Positions 1 to 12,707 of a stretch of 64,000 nucleotides of DNA are shown here, one piece after another; the first letter of the stretch is position 1; the number at the start of each line of letters is the position of its first letter. The position numbers were made by a program, and so were the translations under genes. Location of the stretch: assembly GCA_021234155.1 (NCBI GenBank), contig JAJEKV010000038.1, positions 6,132,926 to 6,196,925 on the forward strand, given 5' to 3'. The notes under the pieces were generated by a model that searched no databases, was not told where the DNA came from, and saw only the letters and a list, made by a program, of their open reading frames with translations. This DNA is from Isoetes taiwanensis (taxonomy: Eukaryota; Streptophyta; Lycopodiopsida; Isoetales; Isoetaceae).

Positions 1-565
1 ACCTGCTCCAGATTATAAGGGCATGAAGACCCGGCAGCCCTGGCCCCATCAGGCAGCTCATGGCGTTTGTTGGAATATTGTATAGATACTCTGATAACAC
101 AGAAATGGGATGGCAGCATTCCATAGATTAGAACTTAAAATCATAACTCATTGAACAATTATATACCCATCAAATGCACTGGATCCAGATTTTCTTACGA
201 GCTGGCTGCTGTGCTCTGGCCTCACTGGGATTCCATCCAGGTCACCCACCAGCCATGGCAGGCAAAACTAGGAATTTGTACCGCAGGATTACTTAATGAA
301 ACTTTGATTGCTAGGAGGTCAAGATGGGCTGACGCAATTAATCAAACACTTTTGAAACTGACCTTAGCCATCTGAGCTTTCAGATTTTGGTTTTGATATT
401 CCCTCCTTGGACCGGTTTAGTGCCTGATGCATGATTGAACAGATAAACTAGGATCACTGCAGTAACAAGCTAAACAGAGAACGAAGTTGACGCAGCCTAA
501 ATACCAGCTCAAAGGTCCACCCAAAAACTACAATCATACTCAAAAGTCCAAACAGAAATGCATAC

Positions 566-3500
566 CTCAAATTCGCCATTGTGCACTTCTTTCCGCTTGA
601 ACGAAAACCGGGGTCTAATCTGCAAGGAATATATTTTGAATCAAATACTGCAGCAAGAAAGTATAGTCCTTGATCAAATTTTGGCACTGAAGTTAATTCA
701 TAAACAACCTGTTTGACCATTACTTGAAGGAAGATGTTTAAGAATATATGCCTATCTTTGAAAAACAAAGTTGAGCCTGAATTGTAAAGCCTCTGGGTTT
801 CTATAAATGGCGTGGGGCATCTGATGTTCCTATAAAGGCAGTGGCATCTCATAAAGTTCCACTGTTAGGCCCAATCTAGTTTCACCAGCATCTCTCCTAT
901 GCCAAGGATGGTTTTATATACCATTTCAGGAGATGCACATAGATCGATACATGTCCAAAAGAATAGACCTACCACATTCTTGCTCTCAAAGTCTTCAAGG
1001 GCCTTCAAATTCTATTGCTTCCCACAATAGGAGACCTCACTATGGCCTGTCATTCAGTACAATGTGGTGTTCAACAGCCCTTATTATTTAGCCCTTAATC
1101 GCTGCAACTTCTTGTGTACTCACTGGTGGCCAATAAACTATGATGCTAAAGTTTTTGAAAAAATACATTGACAGGAACTCACAGGACTTCCTGTTGAGGC
1201 CAGTCCACAAACTACATACTCCCCACGTCTGAGACTCACATTTGAAACGTTCTAGAAGAACCCCAAGCAAAATGACTTGCGCGCACAAATCTTCAAGGTC
1301 GGCCAAGCTATGCTAGCAGCTAGTGGGTATTCTGAACTTGTCAATAGCATGTGGCTGTAAAATTAATGCTTTGCCGCGATCAGGCCCAGGCACGCCTCTG
1401 GGCGCCAGGCTGGTAGGACAGTGGGATTACCTGGAGTTGGGAAAAATTGCTCTGTTTGGCCACTACGCAATATTATTTTCACGCCCCAGGTTCTCACAAT
1501 TATGCATATCTCACGGGTGGCTTTCATTTTGTCCCTAACTTCCTTGATTTCACTTATATCAGCAGGCCGCCGGTTTCCCAGGCTTCCTTTTTTTCTAAAT
1601 TATATAGACCATATCAAAATTAGATTATATCAGTTGACTCTGTCGGAGCTGCCCAGGCAGCAAACTCCATTGTCACCACTCTGGGTTGTTGACCCTAGAT
1701 AGGCTTTTACCGTGTTCACCAAGATTTTTTGTAGTGATAAGTAGACTTTAAAGAAGATAGAATCAGGTCCTCACCAGTCGATAACGATGTTGCTTGTTCC
1801 GGATACAGGTATTGTAGGGCCTACGTAATAGGCCAATGACAATTTAACAGCACCGGCTAATGACTCAAAATATATATATATTTATACAACAAAGACTTGG
1901 TGATTCAATACTGAAAATATAGATGCAAAACTTATTAAGGGCTGGAGGGGTTGGCATCAGTTGGAGCAGCATCAGGTCATGGCTGCAATGTACAAATCAG
2001 TCAAATGGCTGAAACGGCCTTGAAATGGAAGGGTTTTGGACCCCAGGAAAACTAAGAATGGCATATGGTTGAAGTACATAAGGTTGAATTTTAACATGAA
2101 TTCAAGTGACGTACAACTAGACTATGTTGATTCCCAAGTCCTAATCAAATTCTCTTTCTTCCTCGGCATGCATCACTTCAAAAACTTACTGATATATTTC
2201 CACTTTTTCTTGTCTTCCACAGATCCAAGCTTTTGAATGGCCTCTAGCTAATTTTAATTGCAAACCAAAAGAAAAAATACATACTGCATTTTTTGCAAGA
2301 AACACTGCTGGAACGCCATACTTTTCAAACATAAGCTCAACAGTCCTGCAATAAACGTTTATTCCTGTTGAATCAAGACAGCTTTCCGATAATGCAGAGC
2401 AACCCCCTGATCGTATATACTGTAAAACAGACTTACTTTTCACGATGTTGCTGTGTGTTGAATGATGGTTCAGCCAGCAGCATCGGGTGCTCCTTGGGAT
2501 ATCAGCGCTCTGGAACGCGAAGACACTAAAGTCAACTATTCCAGTACAGGGAATGGATCCCAGGCTTCCGGCAACGTTTCCAGCGGCATTTCTGGCCATT
2601 TTATTGGAGTGGGGCAAAAGCACTTATGTTGATGAGTTGGCGTTCTTGTGAATGGGTAATCATGGATCTTGGTGTGTGACTAGTTTGTAGTCTTTCATGG
2701 TATGAGCAGAGCAGGCAGAGTGGCAAGGCTCATTTTGGGCAGGACACCAAAATACCGAGGCCGCCGATCCAGATGCTCTCTACTGTAATAATCTGCTATC
2801 AATCCATCTTTCATTGCAGGAACTACCTGTATTTTCACAATTGGTCAGATAATGAAGAATTACTCCGACACCATAAAATATTTAGGATATATTTCTGTTA
2901 AATTATTAAAGGAAAAAACAAGCAAAAGTATTTCTTACCTCTTTTAAATATCTAATTCATCTCCTTATAAAACAGACAGATACGAACTTGTGTACTGGTG
3001 CATTGAAAAGGTGATGAAGAAGCAGAATTAAAATCACTAGATCATATAACTAATTTCAATGCTTCAACACAATGCTGATCATTTTACACAGTCAGCTCAA
3101 TTTTGCATCTCACGATTCTCAAAGACATTAACAGAAATTTCACACCTCAAACAATTTTAAATAACTCCCACTGAGGCTGTCAGGGGCGAGATAAAGACTA
3201 AAATCAGCCATACTAATGCTTCCATGATCCGAAACCAGGCTGGTTCAACGAACAGACAGCTTTCTTCCTGCTTTACCCTTCTCAGCTTCAGATGGTTTGC
3301 TTGCAGGTTTTGTGTCTGCAGCATTTGCCATTTCAATATCTCCTGCAGAATCTGTTGTTGGAGCTTGCTCAAGTGATCCAGCCACCTATAAACAAGCACG
3401 TCTCGTTCAATTTTACATACAAATCTCTGCGGTTAGTTAACAACTAGCTTAGGTTCAGTTCAGAAATCCCATGGATGCAACGAGCAAAGCTAACAACCTC

Positions 3501-3926
3501 CAAGAATAATCTGCACTGTTGATAAAAAAATGGCTCCATGGTCATTGCTTTAAAACTCCTGGATATTATCTCAAAAACATGACTGTTTACTTATAGTTTT
3601 GATACAGCTGCATTATTACCAGGTGCAATAGCATAAATATTAAGTCCAAATCAAGTTCTATTTTGGCATAGCACACTTGCCAATTTGCGATTTTAAGATA
3701 TACCATGAATATAGGTGGAGGCCCAAGCTAAGATTGAACCGTAACGCTGATGCCAGGGCAGCTTTTGGAGCATCCTCGCCAGCGTATCCAGCCTTACAAG
3801 AATGTGAACCCAAGTCTACTACGATTGCGGATACTTCATCTGTAACAATAAGGCGAGGTATGTAAACACGCCTAGCACGAAAACAGTTCAGAATTCGATA
3901 CGCAAGTACTTACCCCCACCATACAT
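566..3926 (-). pseudogene. ARP4: Decayed ARP4 (actin-related protein 4) gene copy, introns retained
   Basis: ARP4 is a nuclear actin-related subunit of chromatin remodelling and histone acetyltransferase complexes. Several ARP4 exons can be read in order on the minus strand. The start codon is at 3926-3924 (MYGG, followed by a GT donor). The next exon ends at 3839 and reads DEVSAIVVDLGSHSCKAGYA. A charged-linker exon with KAGRK ends at 3385. An exon near 2437-2492 reads HPMLLAEPSFNTQQHREK, and 2285-2345 reads TVELMFEKYGVPAVFLAKNA. A degraded exon lies near 973-1060, and 566-619 reads IRPRFSFKRKEVHNGEFE. The joints at 2436/2346 and 620/565 have good GT/AG sites. However, the linker exon has an in-frame stop and deletions after KAGRK, the exon before HPMLL is shortened and out of frame, the exon at about 973-1060 is frameshifted, and I found nothing downstream of 566. 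Retained introns mean it arose by DNA duplication, not retroposition. Homology is secure; loss of function is inferred from the breaks. Confidence 0.85.
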
Positions 3927-4149
3927 GTTTATGCCAGATTTTCAGAAGCTAACAAGTGATTCTACAGGCTTCAAAAAGCGCAATGCACAGAATCAAAGAT
4001 GCAACCTAGGCTCCAGCCCTTGCTTACACTCTTCAGTTTCAGGGCGAGGTCAGCAAGCTTTGGATACCAACTGGCGTCTACTTGTCAATGACCTTTTTAC
4101 CAGCAACGCGAGCTCTGGTATATCCGGGTTATATTCCTAGCTGAGCGAT

Positions 4150-7100
4150 TCTTTGGGTCCCTGTATAGGTCGAATACCTTTTCCGGGGTATTAGAGACGT
4201 CGAATGTCATAACAGTCTATCAATGATATCACACTTGCGTCATTTGGTTCAAGGATGTATACCACGGCATGGCCACCGGGACCCGATGCGTGTAGACAGG
4301 TGGGGAGCCCGCGGCACGGGCGGGAATCACCGGCTGCCGGAATATCTAGGACCAGTGGCCATCTGCAGGCACAGGCGTGAGTACGCTTTATTTTCTTGGA
4401 GTGCAGCGTGGGCGCCTGCAGGTATGGCTGGGGGTGCAGATGGGCATCGCGAGGCAGAGACTCACGGTCTGGTGATGATGGCGCTTCTTGGCCATGGCCT
4501 CTTCTTTGAAGCCCGGTTCGTTTCTTAGTAGATTGTTTTCTGCCGCCGAAGAAGATTTAAGTTTCCCTTATATTTCTTGAGAAGCGTATTTCACTGATTC
4601 GATTGTTCTTGATAAGCGGGTAGATAATAGTGATTCTTGTATGGGATAATTTCTTCATCTTTTATGGTTTAGCCATCTTGATTAACTTTTGCTGCTTGCA
4701 TCTTGGTCAGATGTTGTTTTATGGTACTTGGTGAGGATCTGAGTTCTAATGCAAGCTTGATGGCTCGACATTGTTTGAGGATTTTTGCTTGTAGAAGCTA
4801 TTTTTGTGCATCTGCTTGGCATAACTGCGGTGAAGGAATTTCTAAAGCTAAGGCCGGACTTACGAGTAAGAAAAGTGAAAATAAAATAAAATGGAGGATC
4901 GATCTTACATTCATGAAAATAGCCTGCCTCTGTTGCATGCTTTTTGTTCCTTTAGGAAATCTGGGAGGCGGGAGTTCTTGAGAACTCTGTGTAAAAGCAT
5001 TTGGCCGGTTGTAGCATAAGTGGAATTGGCTTCCGCACCGTCCGGATTAGCAAAGGATATGCCACATGGCGGCCACGTATAGTTTATCTTCGGACAAAAG
5101 CGGCCCATTCCATATTGTACGCCATTTGGTTCTCCGGTGGGACTAGATATGATACCCCTTCGAGCAAATTTGAGGGCCCAGAGCCTTTCCTTTTGCATAT
5201 TGAGGCGCCTCTAAAAGCTCCAATCTATATTAGAGTTTGTCAGGTACCCATTAGGTAGTGTTTGTGCCTTACGGCATGTTTCGGGGCGAGTGGGAGGCGA
5301 TTGCAGCACTCATACTCATTTACTTAATAGTTGAAAAGGAGATGGTTTGTGACTTGAGGAAGTGATTTGTGTGCTTGTACGGGGAGACGTAGAAGCAGGA
5401 AACAGCCCTCATATTCTATCATAGACTGACACCTTGTAAAACATTCTAGGTTGAGGCTACCCATGAATGAGTTGTTTCGCACTCCTTTCCTCGCGGAACT
5501 CTTAGGAGCTTTTGGATGATGTTGAACATGGCTAGAGGATATATCTCTTAAGAGACTCACTACTTCATTAGTGTACTGAATGTCTGGGAGACGTTAATAT
5601 ATTATTATTGATTGGACGTTCCGTTGGGTGCATTGATGTCGACTCGATAAGATTCTTGATTGAATTCTTAGATTGCATCCCATTTGAGATGGACAAAATC
5701 TTGAGATGATTGACTCTAGATTATGATGTGGCAGGGGTACAGCCTACTCACGGACCCTGTTCTTAGCCGGGGCTTCAATTTGTGGCTGGCCAGATCATTC
5801 TTATTTAACAAAACGGGTGTTGTCGCCTGAGGAGTTGCCTCCTTAGACGTCATAGAAACAGACATATATGTCAGGAATAGAATGAAGTAAAATTGAGGGT
5901 GTAGAGTTGGTAATCATGAAATGTTGAAGGAGTAATCATAATAGGTAGTTAAAGTAAAAGATAGGGATGTGTAGAAGTATGAAATAACAATGATCAAAGA
6001 AAATAACAATGCCTATAGACATAAATGGCTTGTGACAAATGGCCCTGTGATTTATAGAAGAAATATGAAGCCAAAGGTGACTTTCTATTGCAAGTTGTCA
6101 TTTCTTTGTTGGTTTGTCCTCCTTAAGGTATGTGAAGATATTGATTAATGTTGCTTTTCTATCTTTTAAGTCGGGTGAAAATAACTTTACCTTGGTTTTG
6201 GTGCAGTTAGTCAGCGGTGATACTATCACGGACTCCTCACGGGAGCAGGGATGGTTGGGAGGTTCCATTGTACCTGACGGTGTGGGGAGCGCCTCGATGG
6301 GATCGTGTACAAATCCAAATGCGGTACATCTGTGCGTCCGTTCTATACCTCCCCGGAATGCATATCGCGGAATCCGCCCCTTTATTATTCCCGCGGCCGA
6401 GATCACTGCTGCCAATCTGCCCGGGATGATCGTATTCACAACATTCACCGCGAAAATCGCGTTGGTGATTCAGGATATTCATCGCGATATGCGCGGTGCG
6501 ATCCTGCGTGGTGGATGCCGTTGCGCAGTTGGCGAGCGGAATCCGGTATAATTACGCTGGGGTCACCGGTTTGCGCCAGCGGGGTGGAATCACCCGTGTA
6601 ACCCGCAGTCGGAATCACAACAGCGTTATGCATGGGGCCGGGATCGGCGGTTGTAATTCCAGGCGGAATCTTGGGTGCAGTTCCAGCAGGTCTTACGATG
6701 ATGTAATTCCTCCTGACCGAGATGCCATACGTAGATCCATGGGATGAATCATGCAGCGCATCCGGTTGTGCCCGTCATGGTATTGCCATTAGCTGTTCAA
6801 ACTATCTGTTTTAGTTTGGGGCCGACTTCAGAGACTTTTGGATTGAATGTTTGGCCATTAATATTTACATTGTACTGCCGGGGTATGATTCGAGACTCAT
6901 TTAGCTATACTACTTCCGTCCAGTAAAGGATAGTGAACTTGTCTCAAAGAATCACAACCATTAAAATCACCTTTTTCTGTCCAATTCTCTCCTTTAGAGT
7001 TTCGTTTAGTACCTCTGCTTCACTCTGCTTTCGAATGCTTATGCTGCATCTTTATCACGGCCGCGGTCGGATGGAGGCGGGCCTTGGAACCTGGGTTGAT

Positions 7101-7700
7101 GAGCTTACGAGGAATCGCACTTCTTTCGGCACTGCATTCCGCTGCCAGAACGTCGCGCCTTGGGAAGGCGATCAGTTGATTTTACTCTCTAAATTTTCCT
7201 TGTAGGTTTTGGTGATTGAGTGCATATCCCATAGCGGATCCTATACTCTGTGGGCTAAGGTTGTTGGTAGGGCGTGAGGTTATTCCCATTGTTTGGAGGG
7301 ACCCTCAGTGTTATTCAGGTTGCGGCCGGGGAGATGGAGGTCCGTTTTGCGGTTAAGGAATGACGGGTTGGGGTCCAAATCCTACTCAATCTTATTTGGG
7401 AGCTAAGCCCGCTTGGTAACATTATTATAGCTGATTAGAATTTAAGGCTAGGAGGCATCTGGTAAAGTCTGGTTTGTTCGATAAGGGAGGTCCCAGCAAT
7501 AGACTACAAAGGCAATGACCCTAGCAGGATAGAAGAGTCCGATTGGAAAGAAAATCCTTGTTGCACCCAGGCTGATCTTGTCACGTGACTAGAATGGAAA
7601 TATATTGAGGAGATCTCGCCGGGGCTTTAAAATAACTATCATGTGTTGTAACTGGGATGAGTGGCTTTGAACCTTGGAGTCCTGCAAGATCTAGAAACCA
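4150..7700. other. Unrecognised stretch, including a GC-rich island at about 6.2-6.75 kb
   Basis: I recognise no gene here. Around 4.2-4.5 kb the minus strand has two short ATG-led segments beside splice-like sites (one reads MAKKRHHHQT), but a stop follows quickly and no family is evident. From 6200 to 6750 the sequence is much richer in G+C than its surroundings and is open in several overlapping frames on both strands for 60-145 codons. No motif of a known family is visible in any of them. It may be a decayed transposon segment. Confidence 0.3.
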
Positions 7701-9216
7701 AAGTGAAGCCTTCGTCAACGACGACCATCATAGGCGACTTCTCTGCGAGCCGATGCTGGGGATGGAAGCATCTGCAATACATACTTTGCTAGCGTATTCC
7801 TAAGGCCGACGCATGGCGGGAGACATAATCCGCAACCCAGGAAGCTCATTTTTATTGCTTGAGGTGAGGCAGGTGGTGAATGGGCAGACAGGTCGCAGAC
7901 ACAAATTTTGGTCATCATCTTATAACCGTAGTGTAAATTCCCATGGTAGGAAACGTGAGCAGGCTGGCACTACATTGCCACTTTTTAAAGAGGCGGGAAC
8001 AACATCCACCTTTCACCTGAAAAGATTGTTGAAAGTAATGGCAAGGGTTTGCACCGGGGAGGATTACGCCTGAGCAACCAGCTAACCAGCCTTGTTAATG
8101 TCTAATAATAGGAAGAAGTTGCCTCTAAACGTATTGACCACTTGAGTCCATGATTATCACAGCGGGGACATGTAGGAGGCCGGAGCATGTTTCTCCATAT
8201 CTTACGCCATGAGGAGGGACTGAAATGGAGATTTCAAACTCTGTGGTCGGCCTCCCGACAGGATGATTGAGGATGGGGTCCATGTGTATGGACTTCTAAC
8301 TATCGAGATCACACACCAGGCGGGTGGTCGGACAAGTGATCGGTATATGCCTGTTATGCGATAGCCAGGGCTCACGGGCTAAATGATCAATGGCACGTTG
8401 GATGGTGCCCAAATTTAGTGGCATTAACAAAGCTGATGGGCAAATAGCCAGAGTGAGATGGAGACGAATTGAGGAGATCTAGTAGGTAATCTGATTTTGT
8501 GGGCAGATCGGTAAGAGGGAGGCTGCTCCAGGTTAATAGTCTTTGCATTTAGTTGGATTGTAGCTTTAAGTAATATAATCAGTTAATTGCTCAGACTAGA
8601 GCATAAACTTTGCTTGAGGAGGGCGTTCATCTTTCACCATTCCCCCATCTTCTAGCATGGTCAGATGAAGTTAGAGGGACATCTCTTCAAAGTCCAAAGA
8701 CATGAATGTTGAATTTGCTAATGAGTGGACCTATATATTTAAATTCCTATCTCTGTTATAGCACACATGATGTTGACCAGGTATTCATGATGCAATTGAC
8801 CACATGAACATGTCTATGACAACGAGGAAACAATTGACGAAAGCAATGTGTGGAGGGACAAGAATTCGTGTGATCAATTCTTTATTGTTGGAAATTGGTT
8901 GAGCGTAAGGGTTAGGAATTGATTGGCACTCAGAATTGTGCTTCGATTGTGGATAGTATGGTATGTCGTCGCCAAAAAAAAGGGAGAGATACCATTAATT
9001 AAATTACATGTTCATTCTCGGACCTGTAACAGGTGCCAAAATGTGGAAGGCAAATCTTTTGTTGCAAGACCATTTGAATACATAAACAGAATTATGGCAG
9101 GCTTGTTGACAAGATTGTAATGTATGCAGTTTGTGACAATATTGTGAGCAAAGTTGTAAACAAAACGCGCCAAGATTGTTGTGCAGAATTTCTTGTGTAT
9201 TTATAGGTGTCAAAAA
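7700..9216. other. Intergenic sequence with no recognised gene
   Basis: Only short ORFs without recognisable motifs are present. The stretch ends where a LINE inserted at 9233, and the last 16 bases before it are one copy of the target site duplication. Confidence 0.4.
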
Positions 9217-9232
9217 CATTTGACAAAATAGG
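9217..9232 (+). repeat. Target site duplication, left copy
   Basis: CATTTGACAAAATAGG lies directly before the LINE-like segment and is repeated exactly at 10930-10945, right after the poly(A) tract. This is the signature of target-primed reverse transcription. Confidence 0.9.
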
Positions 9233-10928
9233 CTTTGGATAAGATTGTTCGAAATTTTGTGTGGGGCGGGGATGATGAAGGGGCGGTTGTTAAAGTGGCT
9301 TGGTGGAGATATGCACCCTCGGGGAGGATGGGGGCTTGGCCGTGCGGATTTGGCTTCATAGTAAGGTGTTGGTCTCCAAAGTTTGTTTGGAGCAGCTCTG
9401 CCCGAGGATGGAGCATCTTCTCCCTGTCTCTTGTGGTACATTGTTGCGATCTCTTAAGCCGTTATGTGGCGTTTGGGAAACTTTCCTATGTGCATGTGGG
9501 TTGCCACGGCCCTTTGTTGTATGGTCTCCGGCCTTTCCCACATGCATCCCCTTTTCTCCGCGGGGGTGTTGTGGGCTTTTCTGCTAGATTATGCCCTCGG
9601 TTTATCTACCACTCTTCTCCTTTCTTTGTGGGTTCCTCTACCCCCACATTGCACTTGCCCTTAGGTACGCCCGCTGTGCATGCTGCCCGGGCCTTGGGCC
9701 GTTGGGCAGTGGCGTGCTCACACAACAGGAGGATTGGTATTGGGATGAATGGCCTTCCAGCCGTGGGAGTTAGTTCAAGCTCACTTTTTACATGAGGCGT
9801 TGGCTGGGCTATCTGGGAACAAGTGGCGGGGGAGTAGGGCAAAAGTATCTTTGGTGGGTATCAAAAGCGTACGTCAGGACACATCTTGGCGACACTCATA
9901 TAGCACCCCATATGGCAGCTTGTTTAAAAGGTGTTACTTTGGTACTAGCACATGGTAATTAGGTAATCAATAGAAATATGTAGCGACTCCAATTAACAAA
10001 AATTGGAATACTATGATAGAATATGGTATCGAAGTCTTGATCTAGAATCTTTGAGGCGCGTTTTTTGATACCCACTAGCATACTTTTACCCGTTATTCGC
10101 TACACATACCTATAGTCCCTCGAGGATGATGTGGTGGTCACGGGTTTGGAAAGGTTCATCTGGGATGTTGTGTCTTCTTATTTTGTGTGGTCTTGTTCTG
10201 CGGGTGGCGGCTATTCATGATACTACGCCCCTTGGGCAAGAGTGGCCTCTGCTGACTTTTAGGGGTTGTGATGGCACTCGGTTTGGGCGTGGAAATGGAG
10301 CTCACTTCCCCGCAGAAAGGTTAGGGTGCCTCTGTGGCGGGTGGTTACTGGCCCCGTATCGGGGTAAATGCCCTTGTGAGTCAGGTTTAGGCCGGTGTGA
10401 GCCCTCTCGCCCCTTGTTATGGCCTTCATCGTGAGGCGTGGGCATTATGCGGTTTTATGCCTCACTAGGGGCTACGGGATTAGGTGAGGGGCTACATTTT
10501 GGTGAATTGACTAGCCCGATTCTTTGCTTCATGTGTATCGGTGGCGGGCGGCGAAAATCCTTACATCTGTCGCGTGTAGCTTGGTTGGTGTGTAGGCTGA
10601 TTTAGGAAGCGGCGGTTATGGATCTTCGGAGATTCCGGCGACTGCGGCCTCTCGATTCCTCGACTTCGAGTACAAACTATTTCAAAAGCTTTACAGTCTT
10701 CACAGGATTGGTAGAAACGAAGTTTGCCATTTGGCGGAACTTCTTGGAGTGTTGTAGATGGTGATGGTTAGAGTTTTTTCACGGTAGTAGAGTTGGTTTT
10801 TACGTGAGTTTATTGTGGAGGAGTGTCGGTATCATTGTCTCTTTAGGCGGTTCTCCTTCCTCCTCACTTGCTTTGTAACGTGGCATTCTTTTAACTATAT
10901 TATTGATACGGTTCTTCAAAAAAAAAAA
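9233..10928 (+). mobile_element. 5'-truncated LINE with poly(A) tail
   Basis: The insertion is bounded by an exact 16-bp target site duplication and ends in an A-run at 10918-10928. At its 5' edge the plus strand reads DKIVRNFVWGG, then KVAWW, and in a shifted frame GGLGVRIW-like residues. This is the conserved block just after the reverse transcriptase core of plant L1-type elements. The remainder, to about 10900, is the 3' domain, broken by frameshifts, with Trp-rich segments such as FVWS. The polymerase core and endonuclease are missing, so it is dead on arrival through 5' truncation. The preserved duplication suggests a fairly recent insertion, although the coding frame is already interrupted. 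Confidence 0.85.
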
Positions 10929-10929
10929 C

Positions 10930-10945
10930 CATTTGACAAAATAGG
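10930..10945 (+). repeat. Target site duplication, right copy
   Basis: Exact copy of the 16 bases at 9217-9232, located immediately downstream of the LINE A-tail. Confidence 0.9.
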
Positions 10946-11730
10946 GGGTACCATATTAGCTCGATCAAAAAGTTTAGAATGCTCCTAGAGGGAGCAGCAA
11001 TTACAATAACACAGACTGGAAGGAAACAAAATTAACCAAAAAAAAGAAAAAAAAAAAAAAAAAGGAAAAATAGCCCAGAGTTGCAAATGCATGGAGGTGA
11101 GGGCTCAGCCTTCCTTCTTCAGGAGTATGGACGTCTTCTTGAAGACCTTTTCACTGCGATGCGTGCAGAGGGGCGGCGAATCGTGTGAAGGCCACGCATG
11201 ATAGCGGGATCCTATATTTTCGTCCCGGTGCCACAAAAAGGTGTAGCCCTTTGCGTGTGATAGGTGGAGTTCTTGGCCCGCATTATATGCGATGCGTGAG
11301 CCTATGAAGGGGGCCCGTAGAACCCCCCCTATATTTGCACCATCACAAATGACCTTTTTCTTTTCTTTTCTTTTCTTTTTTGGTTTTTGGATTCCCCTTC
11401 TCAAGAAAAATCCAATGGTGCCAGGCAATTTTGATGTGTGCTTCATCAATTAGCCTCTTAAGAGCCCGAAAGAGGGCAACCATCCCTAATTTACGTCTAG
11501 CTAGATAACTAACACAACTATCCCTAATTTACGTCTAGCTAGATAACTAACACAACTAATTCACGTCTACCCAGCTTTTATGTTGTGCCTCGTGAAGTTG
11601 GCACTCTGCTAGAAGTAAAGGAAAAACAAACACTCTACCATTGTAAAGTTTTGAAGCCCTTTCGATTCTTCTTTCTGCAAAAGCAAAATTTGCTATTGCC
11701 ATCGAACAGGTCAAAAGTTGTGGTTCACAA
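10946..11730. other. Non-coding stretch with A-rich tract
   Basis: It contains an interrupted A-run at about 11036-11072 that may be the tail of an older retroposed sequence, then a 38-bp tandem duplication at 11483-11558. The minus-strand ORF at 11105-11449 has a lysine-rich run derived from the simple sequence and no recognisable domain. Confidence 0.35.
11483..11558. repeat. 38-bp perfect tandem duplication
   Basis: Two identical 38-bp units lie at 11483-11520 and 11521-11558, each starting TCCCTAATTTACGTCTAGCT. A short partial third unit follows (ATTCACGTCTA). Confidence 0.9.
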
Positions 11731-11731
11731 T

Positions 11732-12408
11732 AAGAAAATACTCTTCAAAACATGATCAACACACAATAGTTCCTTCAAAAACCCACAATAACAAAATCAT
11801 TTTTAGGTCAAGTCGATACATGATCTGCCAAAATAATCCCACTCCTAGTATATAAACAATGGTTTGCCCACCAAAGAATAGAAGCTAGATCTCTCATCCC
11901 CGCAAAGAATGAGTTAACCTCTGAGCCACATATTAAGTTTGATGGCACCAAATGACAACAATGTCAAGTTTCAAGAATGTTTAGTAGTAAAAAATCAATC
12001 CAATGCAACTACGAATCAATGTTCAAGTAGAAGTGATTACGAAAAGTCCAGATAATAGTTTCAACATAAATCAAGAAAATACTCTTCAAAACATGATCAA
12101 CACACAATAGTTCCTTCAAAAACCAACAATAACAAAATCATTTTTCGGTCAAGTCGATACATGATCTGCCAAAATAGTCCCACTCCTAGTATATAAACAA
12201 TGGTTTGCCCACCAAAGAATAGAAGCTAGATCTCTCATCCCCGCAAAGAATGAGTTAACCTCTGAGCCACATATTAAGTTTGATGGCACCAAATGACAAC
12301 AATGTTTGAAGAATGTTTAGTAGTAAAAAATCAATCCAATGCAACTATGAATCAATGTTCAAGTAGAAGTGATTACGAAAAGTCCAGATAACAGTTTCAA
12401 CATAAATC
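11732..12408. repeat. 341-bp tandem duplication carrying a SINE-like segment
   Basis: Unit 1 (11732-12072) and unit 2 (12073-12408) abut directly and are nearly identical, with a few substitutions and one 5-base deletion in unit 2. On the minus strand each unit holds TGGCTCAGAGGTTAACTC, which resembles a tRNA box A, and about 35 bases later a box-B-like AGATCTAGCTTCTATTC. This suggests a tRNA-derived SINE inside the duplicated unit. The duplication is seen directly; the SINE assignment is an inference. Confidence 0.85.
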
Positions 12409-12707
12409 TGTAGTCCAAAACAGTGCAAATTAATGAATGCTTGTTCATGATGGGAAAAAAATTTATTCACATATTAATATCTGTACATTGATATCGACAT
12501 GTTATGCCCACCTAAGAGTAAGTAAAGGTGTGGTCATAACTTGCTGTATCATTAACTCTCATCCTAGGATATTGTCTTGGAGCCGCATTCAAACAAGAAA
12601 TTCTCGTACAAAAAATCAGAAAAAATCAATGGGAAAGCACAATTAGCTATACAAAATTGTGTGTCTTCAAATCAGAAGCAAACGAACCAACAGAAGTCAG
12701 GAACATA

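Noticed and set aside
4223-4528. Possible short ribosomal-type gene near splice-like sites on the minus strand (MAKKRHHHQT, MATGPRYSG)
   Set aside because: A stop follows within a few codons and no further exon of a ribosomal protein could be found.
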